Below, in pieces: positions 15,017 through 24,798 of a stretch of 64,000 nt of DNA (its first letter is position 1; every line of letters begins with the position of its first letter). Under the pieces are notes generated by a model, which was given only the letters and a program-made list of their open reading frames with translations, was not told the DNA's origin and did no database searches. The translations under genes and the position numbers were made by a program. Source of the DNA: Pseudomonas veronii (lineage in GTDB: Bacteria > Pseudomonadota > Gammaproteobacteria > Pseudomonadales > Pseudomonadaceae); contig NZ_JYLL01000016.1 in the NCBI RefSeq assembly GCF_001439695.1, positions 1 through 64,000 on the forward strand, given 5' to 3'.

Positions 15017-16565
15017 GAGCGAGCTCCAGGATTTGCCGGTCAAAGTCCAACGGCCCCACCGTCATTTCGGCGTGGCGGGGGTCTACTAATCCTTGTTTCA
15101 GTTTGATGATCGTGTGTGCGGTCTTGGTAATACCGCCCATTTCCTTGACCCAGTGGCGACGTGCCGCACTTGCACCCTGCCCATTGAAAACGCGCATGAA
15201 TTCAAGGTCGGTGAGCAAAGTTTCCGCAACCACCGTGCGACCGGTGATGCCCAAGCCTTTGCAATGCGGGCATCCCGGTCCTTTGAGGTAGGTCTCATCA
15301 ATCGCTTCCAAATCGCGCAAGTGCTGCACCAGCGCACTGTTGAGCTGCCCGAGATGCTCGCGTGCGGGGACGCGGCAGTGGGAACACAGCACGGGCAAGA
15401 GGGATTGATTGACCACGCTTGTCATCAGTGCAGGATCAGTAACCAGGTGTCGGTCTACACCCATGTCGATCAGTCGTTGAAGAGCTGCTACAGCGTTGTT
15501 GGTGTGCAGTGTCGTCAGCACCAGGTGACCAGTCATACCGCCGCGGAAAGCCGCTTGTGCTGATGCAAGGTCCCGGATCTCCCCATACATGAGAATGTCA
15601 GGGTCGAGTCGCATGGAATTGGTGATCCCGTCATTCCAGGTTTCACCGGCGCCCAGCGGTGACTGATTGGCGAGAAGTGGATATTCAGGTGGATCTTCCA
15701 TCGTCAGAATGTGTTTTGTTCCACCGCACTCTTCGTGCAAGAGGTTCAGGTTTACCTGCAGCGACTTCGATTTGCCGGAACCGGTGGGTCCAGTGATCAG
15801 GTTCACCCCATAAGGCAAGCTGCGGATGCGGCTGAATGCATCAATTTGCTGCGTCAGGAAACCGAGATCACTAAGCGTCATTTTGGTTTTGTCGTCATAC
15901 AGCAGACGCAAAACCATCAGAGGGCCATCTACGAGCGGCCGAGTGGCGACTCGGGCACCGAACAAACCGAGTTGGTCGACATAGGCGCGTTTTACCCTGG
16001 CGTCCTGGCTCACCTGCGGCTGGTAGTGGTCTTTCGCGACATCGCACATGCTGTTGTAGAGGGACGAGCAGAGCTCCATGCCCACCTGGCTCTGGTGCTG
16101 TTCTGCCTCCCACAAGAGCCCGTGGATGCGAAAGAAGATTCGAGTGATATCGTGACCTACGACAAAGTGGACGTCGCTGGCATTGCGCCGGTGGGCTTCT
16201 CCTAAAAGCTGCACCACCTGGGCCTGGCGCTTCGTCTCAGTCGCCGATAGTGCTTTACCATTTGCATCATCATTGGCGCGGTAGAGTGCCTTGATTGTGC
16301 TCATCGAGCAGACCTTGACCTCAAAGTGGTGATTTTCGTGTTCCAGCTGGTCCTCGAATGCCATGACATAGGCATCCGTTTGGTGTTGGGCTGACACATA
16401 CAAAATCCCATCGCTGGTCAACGCACATAGTTGACGCAGCTCGGGTTTCAGCTCAAACGGTCCACCAGGGGCCGTCAGCAGTATTTGGTGCGACGTCAGT
16501 AGGACTGCAGCAGACTCATCACTGTCAGGCTCTATGACATCTGGTTTTTCAGTCAGGATCGTCAT
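15006..16565 (-). CDS. pilQ: Pilus assembly ATPase PilQ
   Basis: A GspE/PulE-type ATPase of 519 residues. It has an N-terminal domain (RRNASDVHFVV marks the N2 start), Walker A GPTGSGKS at about 259-266, Asp box ILTMEDPPEYPL, a Walker-B-like MRLDPDILMYGEIRD and a His box VLTTLHTNNA. A zinc motif (CSHC...CPHC) lies near 400-435, as in extension ATPases. In R64-type systems PilQ powers pilus extension and is not a secretin. ATG at 16565 follows GAGAAG. An upstream TTG is ignored. Confidence 0.88.
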   Translation of the reverse strand: MTILTEKPDVIEPDSDESAAVLLTSHQILLTAPGGPFELKPELRQLCALTSDGILYVSAQHQTDAYVMAFEDQLEHENHHFEVKVCSMSTIKALYRANDDANGKALSATETKRQAQVVQLLGEAHRRNASDVHFVVGHDITRIFFRIHGLLWEAEQHQSQVGMELCSSLYNSMCDVAKDHYQPQVSQDARVKRAYVDQLGLFGARVATRPLVDGPLMVLRLLYDDKTKMTLSDLGFLTQQIDAFSRIRSLPYGVNLITGPTGSGKSKSLQVNLNLLHEECGGTKHILTMEDPPEYPLLANQSPLGAGETWNDGITNSMRLDPDILMYGEIRDLASAQAAFRGGMTGHLVLTTLHTNNAVAALQRLIDMGVDRHLVTDPALMTSVVNQSLLPVLCSHCRVPAREHLGQLNSALVQHLRDLEAIDETYLKGPGCPHCKGLGITGRTVVAETLLTDLEFMRVFNGQGASAARRHWVKEMGGITKTAHTIIKLKQGLVDPRHAEMTVGPLDFDRQILELAHAE

Positions 16566-16577
16566 CGAACTTCTCAA

Positions 16578-17150
16578 TCAACGTTGGCCAGGGATCAGCC
16601 CAGGCGGCATAGGTGCTGATGGGGTAATGCTGGGGGCTGAATTGTTAACGTTGCTCAAGCTGGCCGGGGGCGTACTGGAAAAGCCGAGGGGGTAGTGCTT
16701 ACCGCCACGCTCGAGGGTCACGTTTTCGACGGAGAGGATGGCCATGCGATAGCCACCGGGTAACTCCCGAGATGAGGCATCTGCGTCTACTTCAAATCCG
16801 CTGCTGTAGAGCAGAGTCGCACGCAGCCGTTTTGCTGAGCCGAATACCGCTTTCACGACAGGCAAGTCAGACTGTGTATCACTGCTGTGCGCCGAGGCTG
16901 CAGCCGGCTGTGTGAGGTTTCCTTGAGAAAAAAACACAGTTGACGGCTGCGTCGTCGCACTTTGGTCTTCGCCCTTGATCGATCTTTCGGCCTTGGCCTT
17001 CTCGGCTTTGGCATTCAACAAGATCGTCTGGCTTTGAATCTGGGCCAGCTCGCCGACGTTCACCCCAGATAGGGTGTTCTCATCTGCCCAGCTCGATGGT
17101 GCCCCTAACGCAAGGATGGAGCACAAAAAGCACAGCGCTTTATTTCGCAT
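16578..17150 (-). CDS. pilP: Pilus protein PilP
   Basis: A 190-residue secreted or periplasmic protein with a signal peptide ending near SWA/DENT, then a charged helix (AKAEKAKAERSIKGEDQSAT) and a small beta domain (YRMAILSVENVTLERGGKHY), finishing in a Pro-rich tail. This is the usual PilP plan in thin-pilus conjugation clusters. ATG at 17150 follows AGGTG and overlaps the pilO stop by 11 bases. Confidence 0.78.
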   Translation of the reverse strand: MRNKALCFLCSILALGAPSSWADENTLSGVNVGELAQIQSQTILLNAKAEKAKAERSIKGEDQSATTQPSTVFFSQGNLTQPAAASAHSSDTQSDLPVVKAVFGSAKRLRATLLYSSGFEVDADASSRELPGGYRMAILSVENVTLERGGKHYPLGFSSTPPASLSNVNNSAPSITPSAPMPPGLIPGQR

Positions 17151-18471
17151 ATAGGTCACCTATTACTGACCAGACAAGGTGGCCGGTCTCATATTTGGTT
17201 GTGATTTCGCGCAGCCGTAAGCCCTGACTGGGTGCGCCGGATAATGAGTCCAGCGGCGTAATGCCAGTGGCATAGCTCAGCTCGAATTGCTTCCATTGAG
17301 GCGGTGGGGGCGGCGGTGGCGCAGGTTGGCCCGGTATCGCTGGTTGAATGGGCACAACGACCGGCACTTCTTTCAGCACTGGGGTTTGAGTGAAGCTGTG
17401 CAGCCAAGACGACAGGTTCGCCAACATCACGATGGCGTCTTTTAGAGGCTCATCACCGGCTGCGGGTAGAGAGATGTCGAATTTCAACGTGGCCGAGTTG
17501 CCCTCGTCAAAGAAGGCCGGCCGATCAGAAAAGTGGCCCTGCGTCGCCTGTATCAGTTTGTCGGCCGTGCTATTGCCCGAGCGCTTATAGGAGGACAAAA
17601 CCTGTGCGCCGTCGCAGACGGCACTCGTGAACTGCCATCCCTGAATGGACAGAGGCAACTGATAAATGACGTTGCTGCAACCCTCCAGGAAATCTGCAAC
17701 AGATGGACGTTTGGCCCAAGGGTGTTCAAGCGCTTGGGGCGTCTGTTCCATACCGGATTCTTTTTGCAGTCTGGCCAACTCTGCCAGGCGTTGCTGTTCA
17801 GCCTGGAAAGCCGCCTCTTTGGCTATCTGGTCCTGATGGTTCTGCCATTGAGCCCATCCGATGATGCCGGCAGCGATCAGCACGCCAAGAACCGCCAGCT
17901 GTACAAGTTCTGGTTTGGATAGCCCAAAGACGAGTGGCCGTAGCCGGTACTCGCGTTTTAGATGCGACGGCTGAAGCAGCTCTGCCACGTCCAGTGGTTG
18001 ACCGCCCATATCGAACTCTGGGGGCAGGTACTCGTTGTCGAAGTTGATCCCACGACTGCGTTGTTGCGCGACTCGGCGGCGGACCTCAGCACCAGTGCCG
18101 ATCATGTCGCAGCCAGAGATCACGCCACCTTGATACACAGCAACGAGGGCATATTGGTCAATCTCGCTTTCAGTTTTCCAGGCCGCGATCCATGAGTCCC
18201 CCAGCTGTCCAGCCAGGGTGGCCGCGAGCGAGTACATCCCTTTGATGACCTCCTCGCTGCGCGCTACAAAACCTGCCTGAATAATGGCTGGTGTTCTTCT
18301 AATGGCGACAATGTCGAGGTGGTGCTCACGACCGTACTGGCGCGCTTCCTTCATGTGCCCGGTGACACTACCCAGCGGATGCCAGCGCAGACCGGTGACA
18401 AATGATTTTCCACGATACTGGAGTACCTGGACTCGAGCAGAGCGTGCATTTTTTGAGGTTTCCGCAACCAT
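17140..18471 (-). CDS. pilO: Pilus protein PilO (R64/PAPI-1 type)
   Basis: A 443-residue protein. The N-terminal cytoplasmic domain (GKSFVTGLRWHPLGSVTGHM) is followed by one membrane helix (VQLAVLGVLIAAGIIGWAQW) near 190-210, a coiled coil (EAAFQAEQQRLAELARLQKE) and a periplasmic domain with a poly-Pro stretch near 390. This matches the PilO family of conjugative thin pili. It probably links the cytoplasmic ATPase/platform to the secretin. ATG at 18471 has AAGGGG upstream. Confidence 0.82.
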   Translation of the reverse strand: MVAETSKNARSARVQVLQYRGKSFVTGLRWHPLGSVTGHMKEARQYGREHHLDIVAIRRTPAIIQAGFVARSEEVIKGMYSLAATLAGQLGDSWIAAWKTESEIDQYALVAVYQGGVISGCDMIGTGAEVRRRVAQQRSRGINFDNEYLPPEFDMGGQPLDVAELLQPSHLKREYRLRPLVFGLSKPELVQLAVLGVLIAAGIIGWAQWQNHQDQIAKEAAFQAEQQRLAELARLQKESGMEQTPQALEHPWAKRPSVADFLEGCSNVIYQLPLSIQGWQFTSAVCDGAQVLSSYKRSGNSTADKLIQATQGHFSDRPAFFDEGNSATLKFDISLPAAGDEPLKDAIVMLANLSSWLHSFTQTPVLKEVPVVVPIQPAIPGQPAPPPPPPPQWKQFELSYATGITPLDSLSGAPSQGLRLREITTKYETGHLVWSVIGDLYAK

Positions 18472-18474
18472 GGC

Positions 18475-20292
18475 TTACCCCTTGGAACCTGTGCAATGCA
18501 GCAGTGGGGTAGGGCAAGAGCCCCAAGGCTCGTTGGCAGCAGGTGAAATCACCGCGCTGGGGCTGCCTGTGTCGCTATCAACAACAGGAGTAATCAGCAC
18601 TACGAGTACGCTGTGCCCTGTGGTGCGGACACGGCTGCCGCCCAAACCGAAGAATCCAGGATCCCCTACGCCAGACTTGGTTGCGTTTTCGCTGTTCTCC
18701 TCAAAACCAGTCAGTACGAGGGTTTGACCGCTGCGCAATTTGACCTTGGGCGACAGATTCTTGGTGTCGTAATCCGCTGTCTGGACACTGGAGCCGTTGC
18801 TCGTAAAAGTGGTGAAGGTCGGTTTGCTACTCATGCTCAGGGTGATCATCAGCAACATGTTGTCCTGGTCGATGATTCGAGGGAGCAACATCATGTTGAA
18901 GCCGCTGGTGATAGTCGCGGGGGTGAGCGAAGTAGACGATCCAACGGAAGCCGTAGTGGTTGTCGAGCTTGATGCGACATAGCTCTTTACGTTGCCGATC
19001 TGGATGGGTGCCGGCTGCAGATTCAGCGTGGTGACCGACGGCGAGCGAACGTTCGAGATTCGGCCCTGTTCGGAAAGTGCTTTGATGATTAAGTTGGAGC
19101 CAGCCCAAGGAGACTTCGACGTGTCCAAAATACTCAACGAGCCCGACACCGCGCCCGTGCTTATGCCGGTGGTGGCATTCTTCAGCGAAAAGCCCCATTT
19201 GTTGCTCAAGGACGTATAGACAGCCGTCCAGTCCAGGCCGGTCTGGTCTGTGTCGGTGAGAGTTACCTCGAAAACTTTGACGTTGAACAACACCTGACGG
19301 GTGATACTGCTGTTGATCGAATTCAGGTATTTAGCAACGTTTGAGAGTACTTCTGGTCGATCACTTACCGTCAGGGTGCCAGTGGAACGCGAGAGGAACA
19401 TCCGACCTTGGGGCTGTTGGCTCAGCATCGCCTTGACGTTTTTTTCAATGTCTCCGATCAGCGAGGTCTTGATGGTAACGGTGGTGCTCTGGTTGCTGCC
19501 TGATTCACCCGATGCACCTGTCGACGAAGATCCGCCGCCACCACCACCGGAACTGCTCCCGCTGCCTGTAGCGGTCAGCAAGCCCGACTTCACTGTGCTT
19601 TCAATGACCTGGTCATCACCAAATGCCCAGACGTCGAACGTCTTGGTGTCGAAGTAAGTGACATGCACGCTTCGATCATCGGAGGAATAATTCCACGCTA
19701 AGCCCAACTGGGAGGTCGCTTGATTCAACAACCCTGACAGCTTGCCGCTGTACTTAATGGGGAATGTGTTGGGTGCAGTCAGCCCAATCGAATTCATTGA
19801 GCGGGCGTTGCTCGGAACATTGCCGATGACGCCGGCGGGCATGAAGTTGGTCAGGTTGTCGGCAGAGCCCAAACCAGGTGGAACTGCAGGTCCTGAGTTG
19901 CCCTGCGTCGAACTGGAAAGGACACTTGGGTCGATTGCGTCAGGGGCTACGATGACCGGTACACCACATTCACTAGTGATGTACTGCGCGATCTCAGCGA
20001 TCCCAACGTTATATGAGGGGCGATAGGTGATGTCGCAATCCATGGTCAGCGGTAAACCACGCTTGGCGACCAGCGGTTTTTTGGACACCCATGGTTTGTC
20101 GCTGAACACCACCGTAGCGCGCGCGGACTCTTGCTGCTGATTTCTCAGAAATCGGCTGTATTGAGAGGCTGTCGCAGCGTCATTTTCAGCTCGGCTGGCC
20201 GATTCATTCACACGCTGCAGCGAACAGGAACTCACCAGTGCGACGATAAGTGACAAGGCTGTGCTTTTGATCCAGAGACGAGCAGTCATCAT
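18475..20292 (-). CDS. pilN: Outer-membrane secretin lipoprotein PilN
   Basis: A 605-residue lipoprotein secretin. The lipobox is VSSC with Cys23. N-domains follow, then a Ser/Gly-rich loop (SGSSSGGGGGGSSSTGASG) at about 245-265 and the secretin domain, with the typical ending LSPKVKLRSGQTLVLTGFEE and VLVVLITPVV. It forms the outer-membrane channel for the conjugative pilus. The start ATG at 20292 overlaps the pilL stop in ATGATGA, so the two are coupled. Confidence 0.87.
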   Translation of the reverse strand: MMTARLWIKSTALSLIVALVSSCSLQRVNESASRAENDAATASQYSRFLRNQQQESARATVVFSDKPWVSKKPLVAKRGLPLTMDCDITYRPSYNVGIAEIAQYITSECGVPVIVAPDAIDPSVLSSSTQGNSGPAVPPGLGSADNLTNFMPAGVIGNVPSNARSMNSIGLTAPNTFPIKYSGKLSGLLNQATSQLGLAWNYSSDDRSVHVTYFDTKTFDVWAFGDDQVIESTVKSGLLTATGSGSSSGGGGGGSSSTGASGESGSNQSTTVTIKTSLIGDIEKNVKAMLSQQPQGRMFLSRSTGTLTVSDRPEVLSNVAKYLNSINSSITRQVLFNVKVFEVTLTDTDQTGLDWTAVYTSLSNKWGFSLKNATTGISTGAVSGSLSILDTSKSPWAGSNLIIKALSEQGRISNVRSPSVTTLNLQPAPIQIGNVKSYVASSSTTTTASVGSSTSLTPATITSGFNMMLLPRIIDQDNMLLMITLSMSSKPTFTTFTSNGSSVQTADYDTKNLSPKVKLRSGQTLVLTGFEENSENATKSGVGDPGFFGLGGSRVRTTGHSVLVVLITPVVDSDTGSPSAVISPAANEPWGSCPTPLLHCTGSKG

Positions 20293-21446
20293 TTGTTCCT
20301 CTCTGTAATAAAAATCAGCCGCTGTGAGGAGTTACTGTCGACCACATCGACCAGAAAGGACCGTGGAGCCGAGTCGTAGAGAGGGAAAATCGACCCAATG
20401 GCTTCTTGGAAACTGCCCTCAAATCGAAGTGGAGCGTCAATTGAGTAATCCAAATCATCGACCTGCCACATCAGTTTCCAGCCCGCTTTTTCAGCCCAGC
20501 CTTCGACGGTTTGACGAAGGGTTGAGCCAGTTGAAGCCGTCCATGTCTGGGCCAGCGGCTTCGGCGCTGCAATGTCCGTCGCAACCGGCTTTGGCGCTGC
20601 AGAAACTGCGGACGGCGCGGTGACCAGTTTCGGAGTTGAAGCGGCCTTGGCATCTGGGTTGCTGGACGAAGTCGAGGCCGGACTCTGAGTCGGCAAGGCA
20701 GACGTTTGTTTTGTAGAGCCATCCTTGGTAATCACCGTAGGAGGGGCCACGGTTTTGGCTGGTGCAGCGTTCGCCACAGGGGTAGCGGCTGATGCCGTTG
20801 TTGTGAAAGGCGCTGTTTGGGGAACGGCGGCGACTACTACTTGGCTGCCCGCATCATTGTTATTGCTCTTCGCTGCGATAGGCTGTGCAGCTGTCGATGT
20901 GTTGAGTTGAGCAATCTGAGTTGATGCAGGACGTGGAGAGTCCGGGAGCTGGTAGCCAGGGCGCAGGACGTAGCACACCTGACGGTTGACCTCGTCGACC
21001 TTCACCTGCCAGGCCGGACCTGCGAGCACCTGCAGGGTGTTACGCAGGGTCATAGGGCCAAGTTTATATTGGGCTGCTGGGAGTGGTCGGGTGTAAAGGA
21101 TGTTGACGTGGCCAGAGTCTGCCGAGCAAAGCGTATAACCTGAACGGTCCACCACGTACTGCATGGCCTCATGCACATTTGGGTGCATGTTGGCTGGAAT
21201 GCTGATGTCGATAATCTGAGCCATCAGGTCACGTTGGCCAGAATCTGGCAGCGTGCTGACGAGGGTGTAGCGGCCATAGCGCACTACTGGTTCTTTTTCA
21301 GGAACGGCGCCGCCAGGATAGAGGTCTGGCGTCAACATGTCCGGATTGCGACTGCTGTCGAAAGCGGGCTTGGGTGTCTGCGCCGTTTGGGTCGTGCAAC
21401 TGGCGATTAACGCTAGAAGCGAGAGCGTGGTGACGTGCCTGATCAT
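20289..21446 (-). CDS. pilL: Pilus lipoprotein PilL
   Basis: A 385-residue lipoprotein (lipobox IASC, Cys17), first gene of the pil operon. The N-terminal domain, MHPNVHEAMQYVVDRSGYTL with GPMTLRNTLQVLAGPAWQVK, resembles a secretin-associated N-domain. A long Ala/Pro/Ser/Thr linker (about 175-300) leads to a C-terminal TcpQ-like domain (STLRQTVEGWAEKAGWKLMW). This two-domain plan fits PilL2 of PFGI-1-class elements. It lies 450 bp from the divergent ars genes, so the pil promoter is in that gap. Confidence 0.83.
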   Translation of the reverse strand: MIRHVTTLSLLALIASCTTQTAQTPKPAFDSSRNPDMLTPDLYPGGAVPEKEPVVRYGRYTLVSTLPDSGQRDLMAQIIDISIPANMHPNVHEAMQYVVDRSGYTLCSADSGHVNILYTRPLPAAQYKLGPMTLRNTLQVLAGPAWQVKVDEVNRQVCYVLRPGYQLPDSPRPASTQIAQLNTSTAAQPIAAKSNNNDAGSQVVVAAVPQTAPFTTTASAATPVANAAPAKTVAPPTVITKDGSTKQTSALPTQSPASTSSSNPDAKAASTPKLVTAPSAVSAAPKPVATDIAAPKPLAQTWTASTGSTLRQTVEGWAEKAGWKLMWQVDDLDYSIDAPLRFEGSFQEAIGSIFPLYDSAPRSFLVDVVDSNSSQRLIFITERNK

Positions 21447-21596
21447 GTGCCGAGAGGCCCCCTGTAATGATAGGGGAACGGTGACAGGCTGGTACCAGCT
21501 GCGCAGTAGGAAATAGAAAACTACGTCTATAGGTATTTATAGGCTATACAAAGATGACGCGACCGAGGTGGAAAATTACCTAGTATCTGATCACCC

Positions 21597-21661
21597 ATTT
21601 CCATTCACGCTGAGCATTCATTTGCATTCACGCTGACCACTCAATTGCATTCGACCTGACC
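21597..21661. repeat. Three 19-bp direct repeats at 23-bp spacing, IS21-end-like
   Basis: Copies start at 21597, 21620 and 21643 with the core ATTTGCATTCACGCTGACC and a few changes. Regularly spaced multiple repeats are a feature of IS21-family element ends. No transposase is left nearby, so this may be a stranded IS end marking where the arsenic genes entered. The rest of the 456-bp gap between pilL and arsR holds no supported gene. Confidence 0.45.
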
Positions 21662-21864
21662 AGCTATCCTGCCATTACGCCTAGAGTAATGAATCCAAAA
21701 TCGCGTTCAGCGAACATCCATTCGAACATCAAATCTCCGTCCGCGTGCTGAGGCGATTGTTAATCCCTCCTGGTCGTTACCCTGTGGTCGACCGGTGAGC
21801 ATTGATCCCCATCGTTAACTCCCGCCACAGGCATTTGTGCAAGCAGGCTGAACGTGGTTAAATC

Positions 21865-21890
21865 TGCATATTCGATTATCCACATATGCA
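21865..21890 (+). promoter_or_regulatory. Probable ArsR operator
   Basis: Inverted repeat TGCATAT-N12-ATATGCA, centred about 25 bp before the arsR start. AT-rich dyads of this size in this position are typical ArsR/SmtB-family operators, implying autoregulation of the ars operon. Confidence 0.6.
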
Positions 21891-21902
21891 GAGCGATTGC
21901 TT

Positions 21903-22253
21903 ATGAGCCTTACACCACACACATTCTTCAAGTGCTTGGGTGATGAAACTCGCGCCCGGATCATGCTCATGCTTTCGGCTGAGGGTGAGTTGTGCGTGTG
22001 CGAGTTAATCTGGGCACTGGACGATAACCAGTCGAAGGTCTCCAGGCATCTTGCCCAACTGCGTGCTTGCGGGTTACTCGCAGATCGGAGGCAGGGTCAG
22101 TGGGTTTACTACCGGCTGCATCCCGAGCTTGAACAGTGGGCACTGGATGTTCTGAACGTCACTACGCAGGCACACCAGTCCTGGGTTAACGACCATCAAG
22201 GACGGCTGGCTTCCATGGAAGACAGACCCGTGCGCCAAGCCTCCTGCTGCTGA
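21903..22253 (+). CDS. arsR: Arsenic-responsive repressor ArsR
   Basis: A 116-residue winged-helix repressor. The arsenite-binding motif ELCVCEL (a Cys-x-Cys pair) lies in the recognition region, as in classical ArsR, followed by the helix [20 protein letters not shown]. The C-terminus ends in a Cys pair (ASCC). It represses the downstream arsB-arsC-arsH genes until As(III) binds. ATG at 21903 is used because the longer frame starts within the promoter region. Confidence 0.92.
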   Translation: MSLTPHTFFKCLGDETRARIMLMLSAEGELCVCELIWALDDNQSKVSRHLAQLRACGLLADRRQGQWVYYRLHPELEQWALDVLNVTTQAHQSWVNDHQGRLASMEDRPVRQASCC

Positions 22254-22275
22254 CATCCTGATCTGGAACATACTC

Positions 22276-23565
22276 ATGCTCATCGCAGCATCGATTTTCG
22301 TAGTTACGCTCGTCTTTGTTATCTGGCAACCCAAGGGGTTAGGTGTCGGCTGGAGCGCGGCAGCGGGTGCCGTTCTGGCACTACTGACTGGCGCCGTAAG
22401 TCTAGGGGATGTGCCGGTTGTGTGGCACATCGTCTGGAACGCTACCGCGACCTTCATTGCTGTGATCATCATCAGTTTGTTGCTCGATGAAGCGGGATTC
22501 TTCAAATGGGCGGCGCTTCATGTCGCTCGCTGGGGTCGGGGCAAAGGCGGACGTCTGTTTGCGCTGATGATCCTGCTCGGTGCAGCCGTTTCGGCACTGT
22601 TCGCCAATGATGGAGCCGCACTGATTCTGACCCCAATCGTCATCGCGATGCTGACGGCGCTTCGCTTCAGCCCGGCATCCACCTTGGCATTCGTGATGGC
22701 CGCAGGCTTCATCGCTGATACCGCCAGTCTGCCGATGGTGGTGTCCAACCTGGTGAACATCGTTTCGGCAGACTTTTTTGGCGTGGGTTTCGGTGAATAC
22801 GCTTCTGTCATGTGGCCAGTGAACCTAGTGGCCGTGGCCGCGACACTGTTCATGCTCTGGATGTTCTATCGCAAGGACATTCCCGCCCAGTACGACGCGG
22901 ATCAGCTTGAGGCCCCGGAGTCGGTGATTCGAGATCGGGCGACCTTCATTGCTGGCTGGTGGGTACTTGGCCTGCTGCTGGTTGGTCTGTTCGCACTGGA
23001 GCCGTTAGGTATCCCCATCAGCGCTGTTGCTGCTGCGTGTGCAATGATCCTGCTGGTCATCGCAGGTAAAGGCCAAATCATCTCCACGAGAAGGGTCATC
23101 AAGGACGCGCCCTGGCAAATTGTCGTGTTTTCGCTGGGCATGTATCTGGTGGTCTATGGCCTGCGTAATGCTGGCCTAACCGACTCGCTCTCGGGGCTGC
23201 TGAACATATTTGCCGAGCATGGCCTATGGGCCGCTACCTTGGGCACCGGTATCACCGCTGCGCTGTTGTCCTCGATCATGAACAACATGCCGAGTGTGCT
23301 TATCGGCGCTCTGTCCATTCAGGGCAGCGACGCTACAGGACTGGTACGTGAGGCCATGATCTACGCCAACGTCATCGGTTGCGATCTTGGCCCCAAGATC
23401 ACGCCCATCGGAAGCCTGGCCACGTTGCTGTGGCTGCATGTGCTAGCGCAGAAAAATATCCGCATCACCTGGGGTTACTACTTCAAAGTCGGCAGCATCC
23501 TCACCCTCCCTATCTTGCTGGTAACGCTGGTGGCACTGGCGTCGCGGCTGAGCATCCCTGTCTAG
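22276..23565 (+). CDS. arsB: Arsenite efflux pump ArsB
   Basis: A 429-residue polytopic membrane protein with about 12 helices, the standard length for ArsB. It shows the family segments [20 protein letters not shown] and [14 protein letters not shown]. It exports As(III)/Sb(III) using the membrane potential, or with ArsA when present. No arsA is found here. It starts 22 bp after arsR and is followed after 9 bp by arsC, in one operon. Confidence 0.93.
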   Translation: MLIAASIFVVTLVFVIWQPKGLGVGWSAAAGAVLALLTGAVSLGDVPVVWHIVWNATATFIAVIIISLLLDEAGFFKWAALHVARWGRGKGGRLFALMILLGAAVSALFANDGAALILTPIVIAMLTALRFSPASTLAFVMAAGFIADTASLPMVVSNLVNIVSADFFGVGFGEYASVMWPVNLVAVAATLFMLWMFYRKDIPAQYDADQLEAPESVIRDRATFIAGWWVLGLLLVGLFALEPLGIPISAVAAACAMILLVIAGKGQIISTRRVIKDAPWQIVVFSLGMYLVVYGLRNAGLTDSLSGLLNIFAEHGLWAATLGTGITAALLSSIMNNMPSVLIGALSIQGSDATGLVREAMIYANVIGCDLGPKITPIGSLATLLWLHVLAQKNIRITWGYYFKVGSILTLPILLVTLVALASRLSIPV

Positions 23566-23574
23566 GAGAAACCC

Positions 23575-24045
23575 ATGAAAGTGCTATTTATGTGTACGGC
23601 AAACAGCTGCCGGAGCGTTCTCTCGGAGGGGTTGTTCAACCACCTGGCCCCGAGCGGTTTTAACGCCGTCAGTTCGGGCAGCTTCCCAAGCGGACAACTG
23701 AATCCACGCGCCGTGAGTACGTTGCAAGCGCTTGGTATCGACACCACAGATCTCTACAGCAAAGGCTCAGAGGTGTTTTCGGACTCACCACCGGATGTGG
23801 TGATCACCGTGTGTGATAAGGCTGGAGGCGAACCCTGCCCGGTCTATTTCGGGCCTGCTGTCAAAAGCCACTGGGGCCTCGCCGACCCTTCCGATGTAGA
23901 AGGCACAGACAGCGACATCCAAGCCGCATTTGACGCGACCGTCGTCCAGATTAAAAAGCGTTTCGAGGCATTCTTCAGCTTGGATCATTCGGCGCTCACA
24001 CCGCAGGAACTGAAGCGCGAGCTAGATCAAATAGGTGAACTGTAA
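23575..24045 (+). CDS. arsC: Arsenate reductase ArsC, thioredoxin-coupled low-molecular-weight phosphatase type
   Basis: A 156-residue enzyme with the P-loop CTANSCRS (nucleophile Cys7) and the two resolving Cys in [11 protein letters not shown], spaced as in thioredoxin-linked ArsC. It reduces arsenate to arsenite for export by ArsB. The Shine-Dalgarno TAGGAG is at normal spacing. The stop overlaps the ATG of arsH by one base (TAATG at 24043-24047). Confidence 0.9.
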   Translation: MKVLFMCTANSCRSVLSEGLFNHLAPSGFNAVSSGSFPSGQLNPRAVSTLQALGIDTTDLYSKGSEVFSDSPPDVVITVCDKAGGEPCPVYFGPAVKSHWGLADPSDVEGTDSDIQAAFDATVVQIKKRFEAFFSLDHSALTPQELKRELDQIGEL

Positions 24046-24779
24046 TGGACGAATTTTCCTCGGAAAGCAGCCTGGATCTACCTAATCTGGATCAGTCGCT
24101 AATCGACTTCGTCACACTGGATCGCCTGCAAGGCAACGAGCAACCGACTCACAAACCACGCATCTTGTTGCTGTATGGCTCAACCCGTGAGCGCTCTTTC
24201 AGCAGGCTGCTGACCCAAGAGGCCGCGCGCATCCTGACCCTAATGGGAGCCGAGACCGTCATCTTTGATCCCTCGGGTCTGCCTCTCCCTGATGACGCTC
24301 CGGAAGACCATCCAAAGGTTAAAGAGCTGCGGGATCTGGTTCTGTGGTCAGAGGGACAGGTGTGGTGTTCGCCAGAGCGTCACGGTGCAATGTCTGCTGT
24401 ATTCAAAGCCCAAATAGACTGGATACCTCTCACGTTGGGCGCTGTCCGCCCCAGCCAGGGCAAGACGTTGGCCGTCATGCAGGTCTGCGGTGGATCACAG
24501 TCCTTCAACACGGTAAACCAGCTTAGGATCCTCGGGCGCTGGATGCGGATGATCACCATCCCAAACCAGTCGTCAGTACCCAAAGCCTTTCTGGAGTTCG
24601 ACGACGCAGGGCGTATGAAGCCATCCGCCTACTACGACCGTGTTGTGGACGTGATGGAGGAACTGATGAAGTTCACGCTGATGGTTCGGGGCCGGGAAAC
24701 GTATTTGGTAGACCGCTATTCGGAGCGCAAGGAAAGCGCCGAAGCACTCTCGAAACGAGTCAATCAAAGATCGATTTGA
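24045..24779 (+). CDS. arsH: Organoarsenical oxidoreductase ArsH
   Basis: A 244-residue NADPH-dependent flavoprotein of the flavodoxin-like fold, with the FMN-binding loop [20 protein letters not shown] and the conserved stretch [20 protein letters not shown]. ArsH enzymes oxidise trivalent methyl- and aromatic arsenicals to less toxic pentavalent forms. It is translationally coupled to arsC and ends the conserved arsRBCH block. Confidence 0.92.
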   Translation: MDEFSSESSLDLPNLDQSLIDFVTLDRLQGNEQPTHKPRILLLYGSTRERSFSRLLTQEAARILTLMGAETVIFDPSGLPLPDDAPEDHPKVKELRDLVLWSEGQVWCSPERHGAMSAVFKAQIDWIPLTLGAVRPSQGKTLAVMQVCGGSQSFNTVNQLRILGRWMRMITIPNQSSVPKAFLEFDDAGRMKPSAYYDRVVDVMEELMKFTLMVRGRETYLVDRYSERKESAEALSKRVNQRSI

Positions 24780-24798
24780 GCGACCAAGGGGATAGAGG

